64,000 nucleotides of DNA from Kribbella pratensis (GTDB lineage: Bacteria > Actinomycetota > Actinomycetes > Propionibacteriales > Kribbellaceae). The notes below the pieces were generated by a model. It made no database searches. It had not been told where the DNA came from and was given only the letters and a program-made list of their open reading frames with translations. Within the stretch, counting starts at the first letter, position 1. Every line of letters begins with the position of its first letter. This document shows, one piece after another, positions 55,511-63,197 of this stretch. The DNA lies in NCBI RefSeq assembly GCF_004366075.1, contig NZ_SODU01000002.1, positions 1,488,758 to 1,552,757 of the forward strand. The letters are read 5' to 3'. The position numbers and the translations under genes are program-made.

Positions 55511-56218
55511 TCAGTTGCCGTTGGGGTTGGGGGCGGAGGCGCCGGCGCCGGAGCCGGCGGCGGTGCCGCCGATGGCTACCGGGAGTTCGCCGGTGACGAG
55601 GTAGACGACGCGGCGGGCCATCGCGACCGCGTGGTCGGAGATGCGCTCGTAGTAGCGGCTGAGCAGCGCCATGTCGACGGCGACCTCGACGCCGTGCGGC
55701 CACTCCTCGTCCATCATCAGGCGGAACTGGTTCGAGCGCAGCTTGTCCATCTCGTCGTCGCTGGCCTCGAGCCGCCCGGCCGCCTCGACGTCGCGGGACG
55801 CGATCACGTCGCCGGCGGCGTCGACCATCTTCCCGGCCACGGACCCCATCGACTCGATCACGTCGTGCAGTTCGGCCGGGATCGCCGGCGCCGGGTACCG
55901 CATCCGGGCGATCTTCGACACGTGCGCGGCCAGGTCGCCCATCCGCTCCAGGTCGGCGACCATCCGCAGCGCGGCGACCAGCATCCGCAGCTCGTTGGCG
56001 ACCGGCGACTGCCGCGCCATCAGTTCGAAGACCTTCTCCTCGACACCCTCACCGGCGGCATCGAGCTGGATGTCGGCCGCGATGACCTCTTCGGCTTTGC
56101 GGATGTCCGCCTCCAGCAGGGCCGATGTCGACCGGCGTACGGCGGTGGACACCGTCCGCGTCATCCGCTCCAGCTCGGCGAGGATGTCGTCGAGCTGCTC
56201 GTGGTACGTGTCACGCAT
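55511..56218 (-). CDS. phoU: Phosphate signalling regulator PhoU
   Basis: A 235-residue protein of two PhoU helical bundles (about 1-105 and 106-215) that damps SenX3-RegX3 signalling and phosphate uptake. The motifs MRDTYHEQLDDILAELERMT and ELRMLVAALRMVADLERMGD are family-typical, as is LLSRYYERISDHAVAMARRV in the second bundle. A glycine/alanine/serine-rich tail follows. It is divergent from senX3, with a PHO box in between; mycobacteria have phoY2/phoY1 in other places, so this linkage is closer to Streptomyces. Confidence 0.94.
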   Translation of the reverse strand: MRDTYHEQLDDILAELERMTRTVSTAVRRSTSALLEADIRKAEEVIAADIQLDAAGEGVEEKVFELMARQSPVANELRMLVAALRMVADLERMGDLAAHVSKIARMRYPAPAIPAELHDVIESMGSVAGKMVDAAGDVIASRDVEAAGRLEASDDEMDKLRSNQFRLMMDEEWPHGVEVAVDMALLSRYYERISDHAVAMARRVVYLVTGELPVAIGGTAAGSGAGASAPNPNGN

Positions 56219-56319
56219 GGTGTTCGAATCCGATCTGTGGTGTCCGGTGCCGCGGAGGGGACCAGCACGGTACCCCGCCCACCGGTGACCGTATGCCGTC
56301 GAGGTTGCCGGATGGCGAC

Positions 56320-56341
56320 GAGTGGTGAACGACCGATGAAC
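56320..56341 (-). promoter_or_regulatory. PHO box between phoU and senX3
   Basis: On the minus strand two adjacent 11-bp direct repeats, GTTCATCGGTC (56341-56331) and GTTCACCACTC (56330-56320), match the GTTCACC units bound by PhoP/RegX3 in Streptomyces and mycobacteria. It lies about 100 bp before phoU and 75 bp before senX3, so it could serve both. Confidence 0.75.
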
Positions 56342-56414
56342 AGTTAGGTCGTGTCCCGGTCATCCGGTGCTCATTCGGTCTTTCCCTGCTGGTCGCCCGC
56401 GTAGCATCGTTGCC

Positions 56415-57632
56415 GTGGACCCCACGCTGGCTGCGGTGCTGGGCGGCGTCATCGGCGCGGCCCTGGCTCTGCTTTCGCTCGGCGCGATGATGCTTTCCGA
56501 GCGGGCCCAGCGAAAGATCCCGGAGTCCCCGGAGCCTGCGGTGCCGTCGGGCGTCGCCACGGTGCTGTCGGTACTGCGGTCCTCGGCGGTCGTGATGGGA
56601 CCCGAGGACCAGGTGCTGCAGGCCAGCGCCCCCGCGCACGTGCTCGGCATCGTCCGCGGTGAGCGGCTCGTGGTCGACGACATCCTGACCATGGTTCGCC
56701 AGGTCCGCCGCGACGGCGAAATCCGCCAGCAGGACCTGGAGATCGTCCGGGGCCGGCTGGGCGCAACGCAGTACGTCAGTGCCCGAGTGGCGCCGCTGGG
56801 CAGCCAGCTCGTACTGGTGCTGGTCGAGGACCGTACGCGCGAGCGCCGCCTGGACGCGATCCGGCGGGACTTCACCGTCAACGTCAGCCACGAGCTGAAG
56901 ACCCCGGTCGGCGCACTGATCCTGCTCGCCGACGCGGTCTCGGAGGCGTCCGACGACCCGGAGGCGGTGCAGCGGTTCTCGGACCGGATGCGGATCGAGG
57001 CCTCCCGGCTGAGCCGGCTGGTCAAGGAGATCATCGAGCTGTCCCGGTTGCAGGGCGACGACCCGCTGGAAAACCCCGGCCCGGTGGACATCAACGGGGT
57101 CATCGAGACCGCGGTGGACCGCTGCCGGATCGACGCCGAGGACCGGGACATCAAGATCGTGGTGAAGACCGAGCCCGAGCTCGAGGTGCTGGGCAGCGAG
57201 GACCAGCTCGCGATGGCGATCGGCAACCTCGTCGAGAACGCCATCAACTACAGCCCGGACGGCACCCGGGTCGCGGTTGCCGCGCACCCGATCGGGGATC
57301 TCGTCGAGGTCACCGTGTCCGACCAGGGCGTAGGCATCCCGAGCAGCGACCTGGAACGCGTGTTCGAGCGCTTCTACCGGGTCGACAGGGCCCGCAGCCG
57401 GGAGACCGGCGGCACCGGTCTCGGCCTCTCGATCGTCAAGCACATCGCCTCGATCCATGGCGGCGACGTACGGGTCTGGAGCGTCGAGGGCCAAGGTTCC
57501 ACCTTCACCGTGAGACTCCCGTTGCGGCTCGAACCCGCACCGGGCCAGACCGACTCCACCAGCCAGGAGGAGCCGGCCGTTCCCCTGACGCCTACCCCGT
57601 CAGGTCAGAAGACAAAGGAGACAGCTTCGTGA
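56415..57632 (+). CDS. senX3: Sensor histidine kinase SenX3 (PhoR)
   Basis: A 405-residue phosphate-sensing kinase. Unlike classical sensors it starts with two hydrophobic stretches (about 4-27) with almost no extracytoplasmic loop, then a PAS-like domain (about 45-140), H159 in FTVNVSHELKTPVGAL, the N-box NLVENAINY and GTGLGLSIVKHIASIHGG. An acidic Pro/Thr tail follows. TAGCAT (56402-56407) lies 7 nt before the GTG, indicating a leaderless mRNA and favouring this start over an upstream ATG. It is coupled to regX3. Confidence 0.95.
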   Translation: MDPTLAAVLGGVIGAALALLSLGAMMLSERAQRKIPESPEPAVPSGVATVLSVLRSSAVVMGPEDQVLQASAPAHVLGIVRGERLVVDDILTMVRQVRRDGEIRQQDLEIVRGRLGATQYVSARVAPLGSQLVLVLVEDRTRERRLDAIRRDFTVNVSHELKTPVGALILLADAVSEASDDPEAVQRFSDRMRIEASRLSRLVKEIIELSRLQGDDPLENPGPVDINGVIETAVDRCRIDAEDRDIKIVVKTEPELEVLGSEDQLAMAIGNLVENAINYSPDGTRVAVAAHPIGDLVEVTVSDQGVGIPSSDLERVFERFYRVDRARSRETGGTGLGLSIVKHIASIHGGDVRVWSVEGQGSTFTVRLPLRLEPAPGQTDSTSQEEPAVPLTPTPSGQKTKETAS

Positions 57633-58306
57633 CCCGAGTGCTGGTCGTCGAAGACGAAGAGAGCTACAGCGACGCGCTGTCGTACGTACTGCGCAAGGAA
57701 GGGTTCGAGGTCGCCGTCGCGGAGACCGGGCCGGACGCGCTGGACGAGTACGACCGTGCCGGTGCGGACATCGTCCTGCTCGACCTGATGCTGCCGGGTC
57801 TGTCCGGCACGGAGGTCTGCCGGGCGCTCCGCAGCCGGGGCAACGTCCCGGTGATCATCGTCAGCGCCAAGGACACCGAGGTCGACAAGGTCGTCGGGCT
57901 GGAGCTCGGCGCGGACGACTACGTGACCAAGCCGTACAGCCCGCGGGAGCTGCTGGCCCGTGTCCGCGCCGTACTGCGTCGCGGTCAGGACGTCGAGCTG
58001 CTGCCGGACACCCTCGAGGCCGGTCCGGTCCGGATGGACGTCGAGCGGCACGTGGTGACGGTGTCCGGGACCGAGATCCGGCTCCCGCTGAAGGAGTTCG
58101 AGCTGCTCGAGATGCTGCTGCGGAACACCGGCCGGGTGCTCACCCGCGGTCAGCTGATCGACCGGATCTGGGGCGCCGACTACGTGGGCGACACCAAGAC
58201 CCTGGACGTGCACGTGAAGCGGTTGCGTTCGAAGCTCGAGAAGGACCCGTCGAACCCGCAGCACCTGGTCACCGTGCGTGGCCTGGGCTACAAGTTCGAG
58301 TCCTGA
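57629..58306 (+). CDS. regX3: Response regulator RegX3 (PhoP)
   Basis: A 225-residue OmpR-family regulator of phosphate starvation. The receiver domain has D52 in IVLLDLMLPGLSG and Lys in VTKPYSPRELLAR; the winged-helix domain (about 125-225) has ELLEMLLRNTGRVLTRGQLI and LDVHVKRLRSKLE. The GTG overlaps the senX3 stop by 4 bp (GTGA). Its likely binding site is the PHO box at 56.3 kb, giving an autoregulated circuit with phoU. Confidence 0.97.
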   Translation: MTRVLVVEDEESYSDALSYVLRKEGFEVAVAETGPDALDEYDRAGADIVLLDLMLPGLSGTEVCRALRSRGNVPVIIVSAKDTEVDKVVGLELGADDYVTKPYSPRELLARVRAVLRRGQDVELLPDTLEAGPVRMDVERHVVTVSGTEIRLPLKEFELLEMLLRNTGRVLTRGQLIDRIWGADYVGDTKTLDVHVKRLRSKLEKDPSNPQHLVTVRGLGYKFES

Positions 58307-58340
58307 GTCACACTCCCGCAGGTCGCGATGGCCTGTGGGG

Positions 58341-58359
58341 TTAGCTTAGGCTCTCCTTA
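58341..58359 (+). promoter_or_regulatory. IdeR/DmdR-type iron box
   Basis: TTAGCTTAGGCTCTCCTTA matches the TTAGGTTAGGCTAACCTAA consensus at most positions. It lies 28 bp before the siderophore-binding lipoprotein ATG, where bound iron-loaded repressor would block transcription. A weaker overlapping match begins at 58357. Confidence 0.8.
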
Positions 58360-58380
58360 GTTGAGGCAATCTAAGGAGAG
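58351..58380 (+). promoter_or_regulatory. Hairpin sequestering the Shine-Dalgarno
   Basis: CTCTCCTTAG (58351-58360) is perfectly complementary to CTAAGGAGAG (58371-58380), with a 10-nt loop. The 3' arm contains AAGGAG, the ribosome-binding site, and the 5' arm is the right half of the iron box. If transcribed, it would hide the binding site. Confidence 0.5.
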
Positions 58381-58386
58381 CACTAC

Positions 58387-59406
58387 ATGTCCTGGTCCCG
58401 TTCCAAGGTCGTCAGTGCGGTCACCGCCGTACTGCTCGCCACGACCGCGCTGGCCGCCTGCGGCAGTGACGGCGACAAGCAGGCCGACGCCGGCGCGAGT
58501 ACGGCGGATGCCGGGTTCCCGGTCACGCTGAAGAACACGTTCGGCGACACGACGATCACCAAGAAGCCGGAGCGGATCGTCACGCTCGGCTGGAACGCCC
58601 AGGACGTGGTCTACGCGCTCGGCGAGACCCCGGTCGGGATGCCGAAGGTCACCTACGGCCCGACCGCCGACGGTGTCACCGCGTGGGACGCGGACAAGTT
58701 CGACAAGTCGAAGACGACTTTGCTGGACACCGGCGACAAGTACCCGTTCGAGAAGATCGCGGCGCTGAAGCCGGACGTCATCCTGGCCCCGTACGAGGGC
58801 TTCGACGAGGCGACGTACAAGACCCTGAGCGGGATCGCACCGACCGTCGCGTACCCGGGTGCGCCGTGGCAGACCACCTGGCAGGACCAGACGCTGCTGG
58901 TCGGTGAGGCGCTCGGCAAGAAGGCCGACGCGGAGAAGCTGATCACCGGGATCCAGGACAAGATCAAGCAGGTCGCGACCGAGCACCCGGAGTTCAAGGA
59001 CAAGACCATCACGGTCGGCTCGTTCGGCGCCGAGAACTACGTCTACATGCCGGGTGACCCGCGCGTGCAGATCCTGAACGAGATGGGCTTCAAGAACGCG
59101 CCGGGGGTGGAGGCGCTGGAGAAGACCAACACCAAGAAGGAGTTCTCGCTGGCGATCAGCAAGGAGAAGGTCGCGGACGTCGACGCCGACGTGCTGATCG
59201 CGTACGTCGACGGGATCGGGACGCAGAAGTTCCTGGCCGACCCGGTCTACTCGTCGCTGAAGGCGGTCAAGAGCGGGGGCGCGTACGCGCTGCAGGACCA
59301 GCAGGTGATCTCCGGCATGAGCGCAGTAAGTGTCCTGAGCGTCCCGTGGGTCCTCGACAAGGTGCTCCCGGGCCTCTCGAAGGCAGCCTCAGCAAGCAAG
59401 AACTAA
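58387..59406 (+). CDS. Iron-siderophore ABC transporter substrate-binding lipoprotein
   Basis: A 339-residue class III periplasmic-binding-type protein. The signal peptide has lipobox LAAC with lipidated Cys25. FGDTTITKKPERIVTLGWNAQD and the PDVILAPYEGFDEATYK segment are typical of FecB/FhuD-like receptors. PGDPRVQILNEMGFKNAPGVE is the C-terminal lobe entry. It is iron-regulated by the box upstream. No permease or ATPase genes follow, so the rest of the transporter lies elsewhere. It ends at a strong hairpin. Confidence 0.93.
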   Translation: MSWSRSKVVSAVTAVLLATTALAACGSDGDKQADAGASTADAGFPVTLKNTFGDTTITKKPERIVTLGWNAQDVVYALGETPVGMPKVTYGPTADGVTAWDADKFDKSKTTLLDTGDKYPFEKIAALKPDVILAPYEGFDEATYKTLSGIAPTVAYPGAPWQTTWQDQTLLVGEALGKKADAEKLITGIQDKIKQVATEHPEFKDKTITVGSFGAENYVYMPGDPRVQILNEMGFKNAPGVEALEKTNTKKEFSLAISKEKVADVDADVLIAYVDGIGTQKFLADPVYSSLKAVKSGGAYALQDQQVISGMSAVSVLSVPWVLDKVLPGLSKAASASKN

Positions 59407-59449
59407 GAGCTGGTACGGCGAACCACGGCCACTGGCTCGCCGTGCCAAG

Positions 59450-59486
59450 CAGAACGGGCCGTCCCGCGTCGGGGCGGCCCGTTCTG
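59450..59486. terminator. Bidirectional terminator
   Basis: A 16-bp stem (CAGAACGGGCCGTCCC at 59450-59465 with 59471-59486, one G-U) and a 5-nt loop, between the siderophore-binding gene and the convergent lipoprotein gene, followed by TCGTTCTGG. Confidence 0.85.
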
Positions 59487-59499
59487 TCGTTCTGGAGGT

Positions 59500-60123
59500 C
59501 TACTCGGCGGCGGCCGGGGATGGCGTGTAGTGGTCGTCGGTGAGGACCGGGACGTAGGCGGAGACCGGCGCCGCGGTGCCGAAGGTGATGGTCACGTTGA
59601 CCATCTGGCCCGGCTTCGCGCCGGTCACGATGATCGCCGGACCGGCCTCCTCGGCGCCCGGGGTCGGGGTCTCGGTCGGGGTTGCCGACGGCGTCGTGCT
59701 CGGGCTGGTCTCGGCGGCCGGCGCCTCGGTCCCGGTGCCCGGCAGGACGATCGCGGTGTGCGGCTCCAGCTCCAGCGGCTTGGTGAGCCCGGTGAACTTG
59801 ACCTCGCTCGGCTGGTCGGAGCCGGCCTGGCCGTCGGCCGTCCCTGGTGCGGCCTGCTCGATGCTGACCACGGTCTCCGGGGCATCGCCGTTGTTGACGA
59901 TCACGCTGTGCAGTTCACCCTTGCCGTCCGCGTCGGCCAGCACCAGCATGTTGCGGACCTTGACCTGGCCGGACTCGAAGTTGGTGCCCTCCGCGGCCTG
60001 GTACGGCTGCAGGGTCGGCGCGGAGAAGCTCGCGCTGCACGCCGCCAGCGCGATACTGAGAGTGGCGGCGGCACCCGCCAGCGCGGTACGCCGGGCGAAC
60101 CGCGAGGACAACGTGATCGGCAC
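59500..60123 (-). CDS. Lipoprotein, DUF461-like (PCuAC fold possible)
   Basis: A 207-residue lipoprotein: lipobox LAAC with lipidated Cys29, then a beta-rich domain (VRNMLVLADADGKGELHSVIVNNGD) of the kind found in DUF461/PCuAC copper-chaperone relatives, and a Pro/Thr/Glu-rich linker near 155-175. The His/Met copper ligands of true PCuAC proteins are not evident, so a metal function is doubtful. The GTG start follows GAGAGGG by 6 nt. Three 11-bp tandem repeats lie 54-86 bp upstream. Confidence 0.75.
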   Translation of the reverse strand: MPITLSSRFARRTALAGAAATLSIALAACSASFSAPTLQPYQAAEGTNFESGQVKVRNMLVLADADGKGELHSVIVNNGDAPETVVSIEQAAPGTADGQAGSDQPSEVKFTGLTKPLELEPHTAIVLPGTGTEAPAAETSPSTTPSATPTETPTPGAEEAGPAIIVTGAKPGQMVNVTITFGTAAPVSAYVPVLTDDHYTPSPAAAE

Positions 60124-60176
60124 TGGAATCCCTCTCGTGCAAGCTTTTCGGACCTGTCGCGGCACTGGTGTGCGGC

Positions 60177-60209
60177 GACTGCGGGCCGACTGTGGACCGA
60201 CTGTGGACA
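60177..60209. repeat. Three tandem 11-bp repeats in the lipoprotein/carD divergent region
   Basis: GACTGCGGGCC, GACTGTGGACC and GACTGTGGACA follow each other without a gap (60177-60209); a degenerate fourth may precede them. Eleven bases is about one helical turn, so they present the same face to a protein, as PHO boxes do, but the sequence is different. The rest of the 320-bp gap (60124-60443) shows no gene; TAGTAT at 60412-60417 is a likely carD -10. Confidence 0.6.
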
Positions 60210-60443
60210 CCGTCAGGCAGCGGCCTCCGGCGCCCCACAGCGTAGCCCTCGGGGTGGGCGAGCCGGACGCCGGGATGCCGCCGGAAGGGTGCCGGAGCGA
60301 TGTCCAGAGCTTCGGTGCGCGCGCGCACGAGGCATGTGAAACAGCGTTTGTCAAGGCAGGAAGTGGGCCCTGACCAGCGCAAACGCCCCGGCCAGGCCAG
60401 CGACTGCGTGGTAGTATTGGTCTTGGAAAGGGGCACGTGACAT

Positions 60444-60929
60444 ATGACTTTCACAGTCGGCGAGACGGTTGTTTACCCCAATCATGGTGCGGCCGTCATC
60501 GAGGACATCGAGACCCGCAAGATCAAAGGTGAGGACAAGGCCTATCTGGTCTTGAGGATCGTCGCACAGCACGACCTGGTCGTCCGGGTCCCCGCGTGCA
60601 ACCTCGATCTCGTCGGCGTGCGTGACGTCGTGGATCAGGCTGGCCTGGAGCGCGTCTTCGACGTGCTCCGTGCACCGCACACGGAGGAGCCGACCAACTG
60701 GTCGCGACGCTACAAGGCGAACCTGGAGAAACTGCACTCCGGTGACGTGCTGAAGGTGGCAGAGGTCGTCCGCGACCTGTGGCGCCGTGAGCGTGACCGC
60801 GGTCTGTCCGCCGGTGAGAAGCGGATGCTGGCGAAGGCTCGCCAGATCCTGGTCTCCGAGCTGGCCCTGGCCGAGCACACCAACGAGGACAAGGCGGAAG
60901 CCATCCTCGACGAGGTCCTCGCTTCGTAG
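60444..60929 (+). CDS. carD: RNA polymerase-binding transcription factor CarD
   Basis: A 161-residue essential regulator in mycobacteria that stabilises RNA polymerase open complexes at rRNA and other promoters. It has an N-terminal Tudor-like domain binding the polymerase beta subunit (about 1-60; [21 protein letters not shown]) and a helical DNA-binding domain with [18 protein letters not shown] and the wedge Trp in [19 protein letters not shown] precedes the ATG. carD-ispD-ispF is a conserved actinobacterial order. Confidence 0.97.
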   Translation: MTFTVGETVVYPNHGAAVIEDIETRKIKGEDKAYLVLRIVAQHDLVVRVPACNLDLVGVRDVVDQAGLERVFDVLRAPHTEEPTNWSRRYKANLEKLHSGDVLKVAEVVRDLWRRERDRGLSAGEKRMLAKARQILVSELALAEHTNEDKAEAILDEVLAS

Positions 60930-60938
60930 TCGAATCCC

Positions 60939-61637
60939 ATGAGTAGCGCGGTCGTGATTCCCGCGGCCGGGCTAGGGCTGCGACTGGGTGGTGAGACCCC
61001 GAAGGCATTTCGAGAGGTCGGTGGCGATTCGCTGCTGGTCCACGCGGTGCGTGGACTGAAGGCAGCGACCGCCGCCGACCTCGTCTGTTTCGTGGTCGCC
61101 GTGCCGCCCGGCTCCGAGGAGACGGTCGGCAAGGAGCTCACGCCGTACGTCGGGGATGCGCGACTGATCGTGGTGGCCGGCGGTGCGGAGCGGCCTGCCT
61201 CGGTGCGAGCAGCTCTGGACGTGGTGCCGATCGACGGGATCGACTGCATCCTGGTCCACGACGCGGCGCGGGCGTTCGTCCCGGCCGATGCGATCGAGCG
61301 CGTCGTGGCGGCGGTGCGAGCCGGCGCCGAGGCCGTCGTACCGGTGGTGCCGGTGACGGACACGATCAAGCGGGTCGGGCCGACCGGTGACGTGGTCGAC
61401 ACGCCCGATCGGTCGACGCTGGTGGCCGTACAGACGCCGCAAGGGTTCGCTCCTGACGTACTGCGGCGCGCACATGCGGCTGGTGCCGACGCGGCCGTGA
61501 CCGATGACGCGATGATGTGTGAGCGGATCGGGGTCACGGTGCGGACGGTCGAAGGTTCGCCGGACGCGTTCAAGGTGACCCGGCCGCAGGACCTGCTGCT
61601 CGCCGAGGCACTGCTCGCGGAGCGGAGGATCTCGTGA
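60939..61637 (+). CDS. ispD: 2-C-methyl-D-erythritol 4-phosphate cytidylyltransferase
   Basis: It activates MEP with CTP in the non-mevalonate isoprenoid pathway. The 232-residue protein shows [18 protein letters not shown] (the CTP-binding Gly-rich loop and Lys), [29 protein letters not shown] and VQTPQGF. It starts 9 bp after carD and overlaps ispF by 4 bp (GTGA), so the two are coupled. Confidence 0.96.
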   Translation: MSSAVVIPAAGLGLRLGGETPKAFREVGGDSLLVHAVRGLKAATAADLVCFVVAVPPGSEETVGKELTPYVGDARLIVVAGGAERPASVRAALDVVPIDGIDCILVHDAARAFVPADAIERVVAAVRAGAEAVVPVVPVTDTIKRVGPTGDVVDTPDRSTLVAVQTPQGFAPDVLRRAHAAGADAAVTDDAMMCERIGVTVRTVEGSPDAFKVTRPQDLLLAEALLAERRIS

Positions 61638-62104
61638 AGGTTCCACGGGTCGGCAACGGCGTCGACGTACACCCGCTGGAGGAAGGCCGCCCGATGTGGC
61701 TGGCCGGCCTGCACTGGCCGGACGAGCCGGCCGGGCTGTCAGGTCATTCCGATGGCGACGCGGCGGCACACGCTATCTGTACGGCGCTGCTCACCGCCGC
61801 GAAGCTGGGTGACCTGGGATCGAACTTCGGTACTGCCGAGCCCGAATGGGCTGGTGCGGCTGGGGTTGTGCTGGTGGCAGAGGCCGCGCGCCGGGTCCGG
61901 GCCGCCGGGTTCGAGATCGGGAACGTCGCGGTGCAGATCGTCTGCAACCGCCCGCGGATCGGCACTCGTCGCGAGGAGGCGGAGAAGGTTCTCTCCGCCG
62001 CGTGCGACGCCGAGGTTTCGGTGAGCGCGGCAACGACCGACGGCCTCGGCTTCCCCGGCCGCGGCGAAGGCATCACCGCCATCGCCACCGCCCTCATCTA
62101 CTGA
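61634..62104 (+). CDS. ispF: 2-C-methyl-D-erythritol 2,4-cyclodiphosphate synthase
   Basis: A 156-residue trimeric zinc enzyme that cyclises CDP-ME-phosphate. Metal ligands are in [14 protein letters not shown] (Asp, His) and [13 protein letters not shown] (His). [20 protein letters not shown] and [16 protein letters not shown] match the actinobacterial form. The usual Asp after HAxC is replaced by Thr (ICTALL), a small deviation. It is coupled to ispD, and ends 12 bp before the palindromic repeat. Confidence 0.94.
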   Translation: MKVPRVGNGVDVHPLEEGRPMWLAGLHWPDEPAGLSGHSDGDAAAHAICTALLTAAKLGDLGSNFGTAEPEWAGAAGVVLVAEAARRVRAAGFEIGNVAVQIVCNRPRIGTRREEAEKVLSAACDAEVSVSAATTDGLGFPGRGEGITAIATALIY

Positions 62105-62115
62105 CCCCAACCCCT

Positions 62116-62172
62116 CTTTGAGCACGCACCAACCAAATTCGCGCGCGATTTATGGTTGGTGGGGGCTCAAAG
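62116..62172. repeat. Dispersed palindromic element, copy 2
   Basis: Arms CTTTGAGCACGCACCAACCA (62116-62135) and its near-complement (62153-62172, two mismatches) flank a 17-nt AT/CG loop that is itself palindromic. It matches the element at 28654-28710 in arm sequence, arm length (20) and loop length (17). The right arm contains the last codons of the convergent nitrilase gene, whose stop is at 62150-62152. Confidence 0.85.
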
Positions 62173-63127
62173 ATGCCACGGGATCCGGAGAGAAGCGGGC
62201 GGCTCGGGGATCCAGTTCGTTGCCTTGGCGTTGGGTGATCGGGGCATAGAGCTCGGGGCGGCGGCCGCGGAGCCAGCGGCGGCCGGTCGCGAGGGGCACC
62301 AGCTCGAGGTCGAGGTCCGCAACCACCACAGCCTCGGCAGGGACCGGGGTCTCCGCGACGATGCGGCCGTACGGGTCGAGGATCATCGCGTTCCCGGTGC
62401 GCAGTTCGTCGTCGTCCCGGCCGACACCGTTGCTGAACAGCAGGAACATCCCGTTGTCGTGCGCGCGTGCCGGCAACCACCGCATCAGCCATTCCCGCCC
62501 GCTCGGCCCGTTGAAGGCCTCCTCGATCGCCGCGCGGTCCCCGCTCGTCCACACCTCGAGCGGGATCGGCTTCATCCCGTGCGGGCTGCGCGAGTTCGTC
62601 CCGCCGGTCTGGTGCGGCGCGATCAGGACCGTTGCGCCGAGCAACGCGGTGATCCGGACGTTCTCGACCAGGTTGTTGTCCCAGCAGATCAGTACGCCGG
62701 CCCGGAAGCCCCACGGCGTGTCGAACACCGTGTACGACGATCCGCTCGCGATCTCCTCGTGCTCGAACGCATGCAGCTTCCGGTGCACGTGGACGGTTCC
62801 GTCCGGCAAGCAGACGGCGTACGCGTTGAACAACGTGCCCTCGGCATCCTCGAGGAACCCGACCCCGATCCCGGCGTCCAGTTCCTTGGCGAGAGCAACA
62901 ACCCGGCTGACCAGCGGTCCATCTGCAGGCTGGGCGAGTTCGTGCAGCCGGACGGGAGTGTGTCGCCGGAGATGCCAGTAGCCGAGCAAGCACATCTCCG
63001 GGAACACGATCAGCCGGGCGCCGTCGCCGACTGCCTGCCGGGCGAGACGCTCGACCGTCGCGAGATTGGCCGAGGGCTGGTCAGGGGTCGGCTCGAACTG
63101 CACGACAGCGGCGCGAAAGGACGTCAT
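62150..63127 (-). CDS. Nitrilase-superfamily carbon-nitrogen hydrolase
   Basis: A 325-residue amidohydrolase with the catalytic triad Glu (FPEMCLLGYW), Lys (HVHRKLHAFE) and Cys (GVLICWDNNLVENVR). It carries a longer C-terminal half than simple amidases. The substrate could be a nitrile, amide or N-carbamoyl compound. ATG 63127 is used; a GTG or ATG upstream would only add a few residues. It is divergent from the LysR gene, which is likely its regulator. Its 3' end reads into the palindromic repeat. Confidence 0.9.
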   Translation of the reverse strand: MTSFRAAVVQFEPTPDQPSANLATVERLARQAVGDGARLIVFPEMCLLGYWHLRRHTPVRLHELAQPADGPLVSRVVALAKELDAGIGVGFLEDAEGTLFNAYAVCLPDGTVHVHRKLHAFEHEEIASGSSYTVFDTPWGFRAGVLICWDNNLVENVRITALLGATVLIAPHQTGGTNSRSPHGMKPIPLEVWTSGDRAAIEEAFNGPSGREWLMRWLPARAHDNGMFLLFSNGVGRDDDELRTGNAMILDPYGRIVAETPVPAEAVVVADLDLELVPLATGRRWLRGRRPELYAPITQRQGNELDPRAARFSPDPVASLSPHQP

Positions 63128-63197
63128 ACGACCATCGAAACGCCGAGGCACCTATGACGTCCAATAGCGGTTCGCAGAGGTTCCATATCCTGGGGTT

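Noticed and set aside
61790-61800. IspF active-site loss (Asp to Thr in ICTALL)
   Set aside because: Metal-binding Asp/His residues are intact and the surrounding deviations are normal for actinobacterial IspF, so inactivity is not supported.
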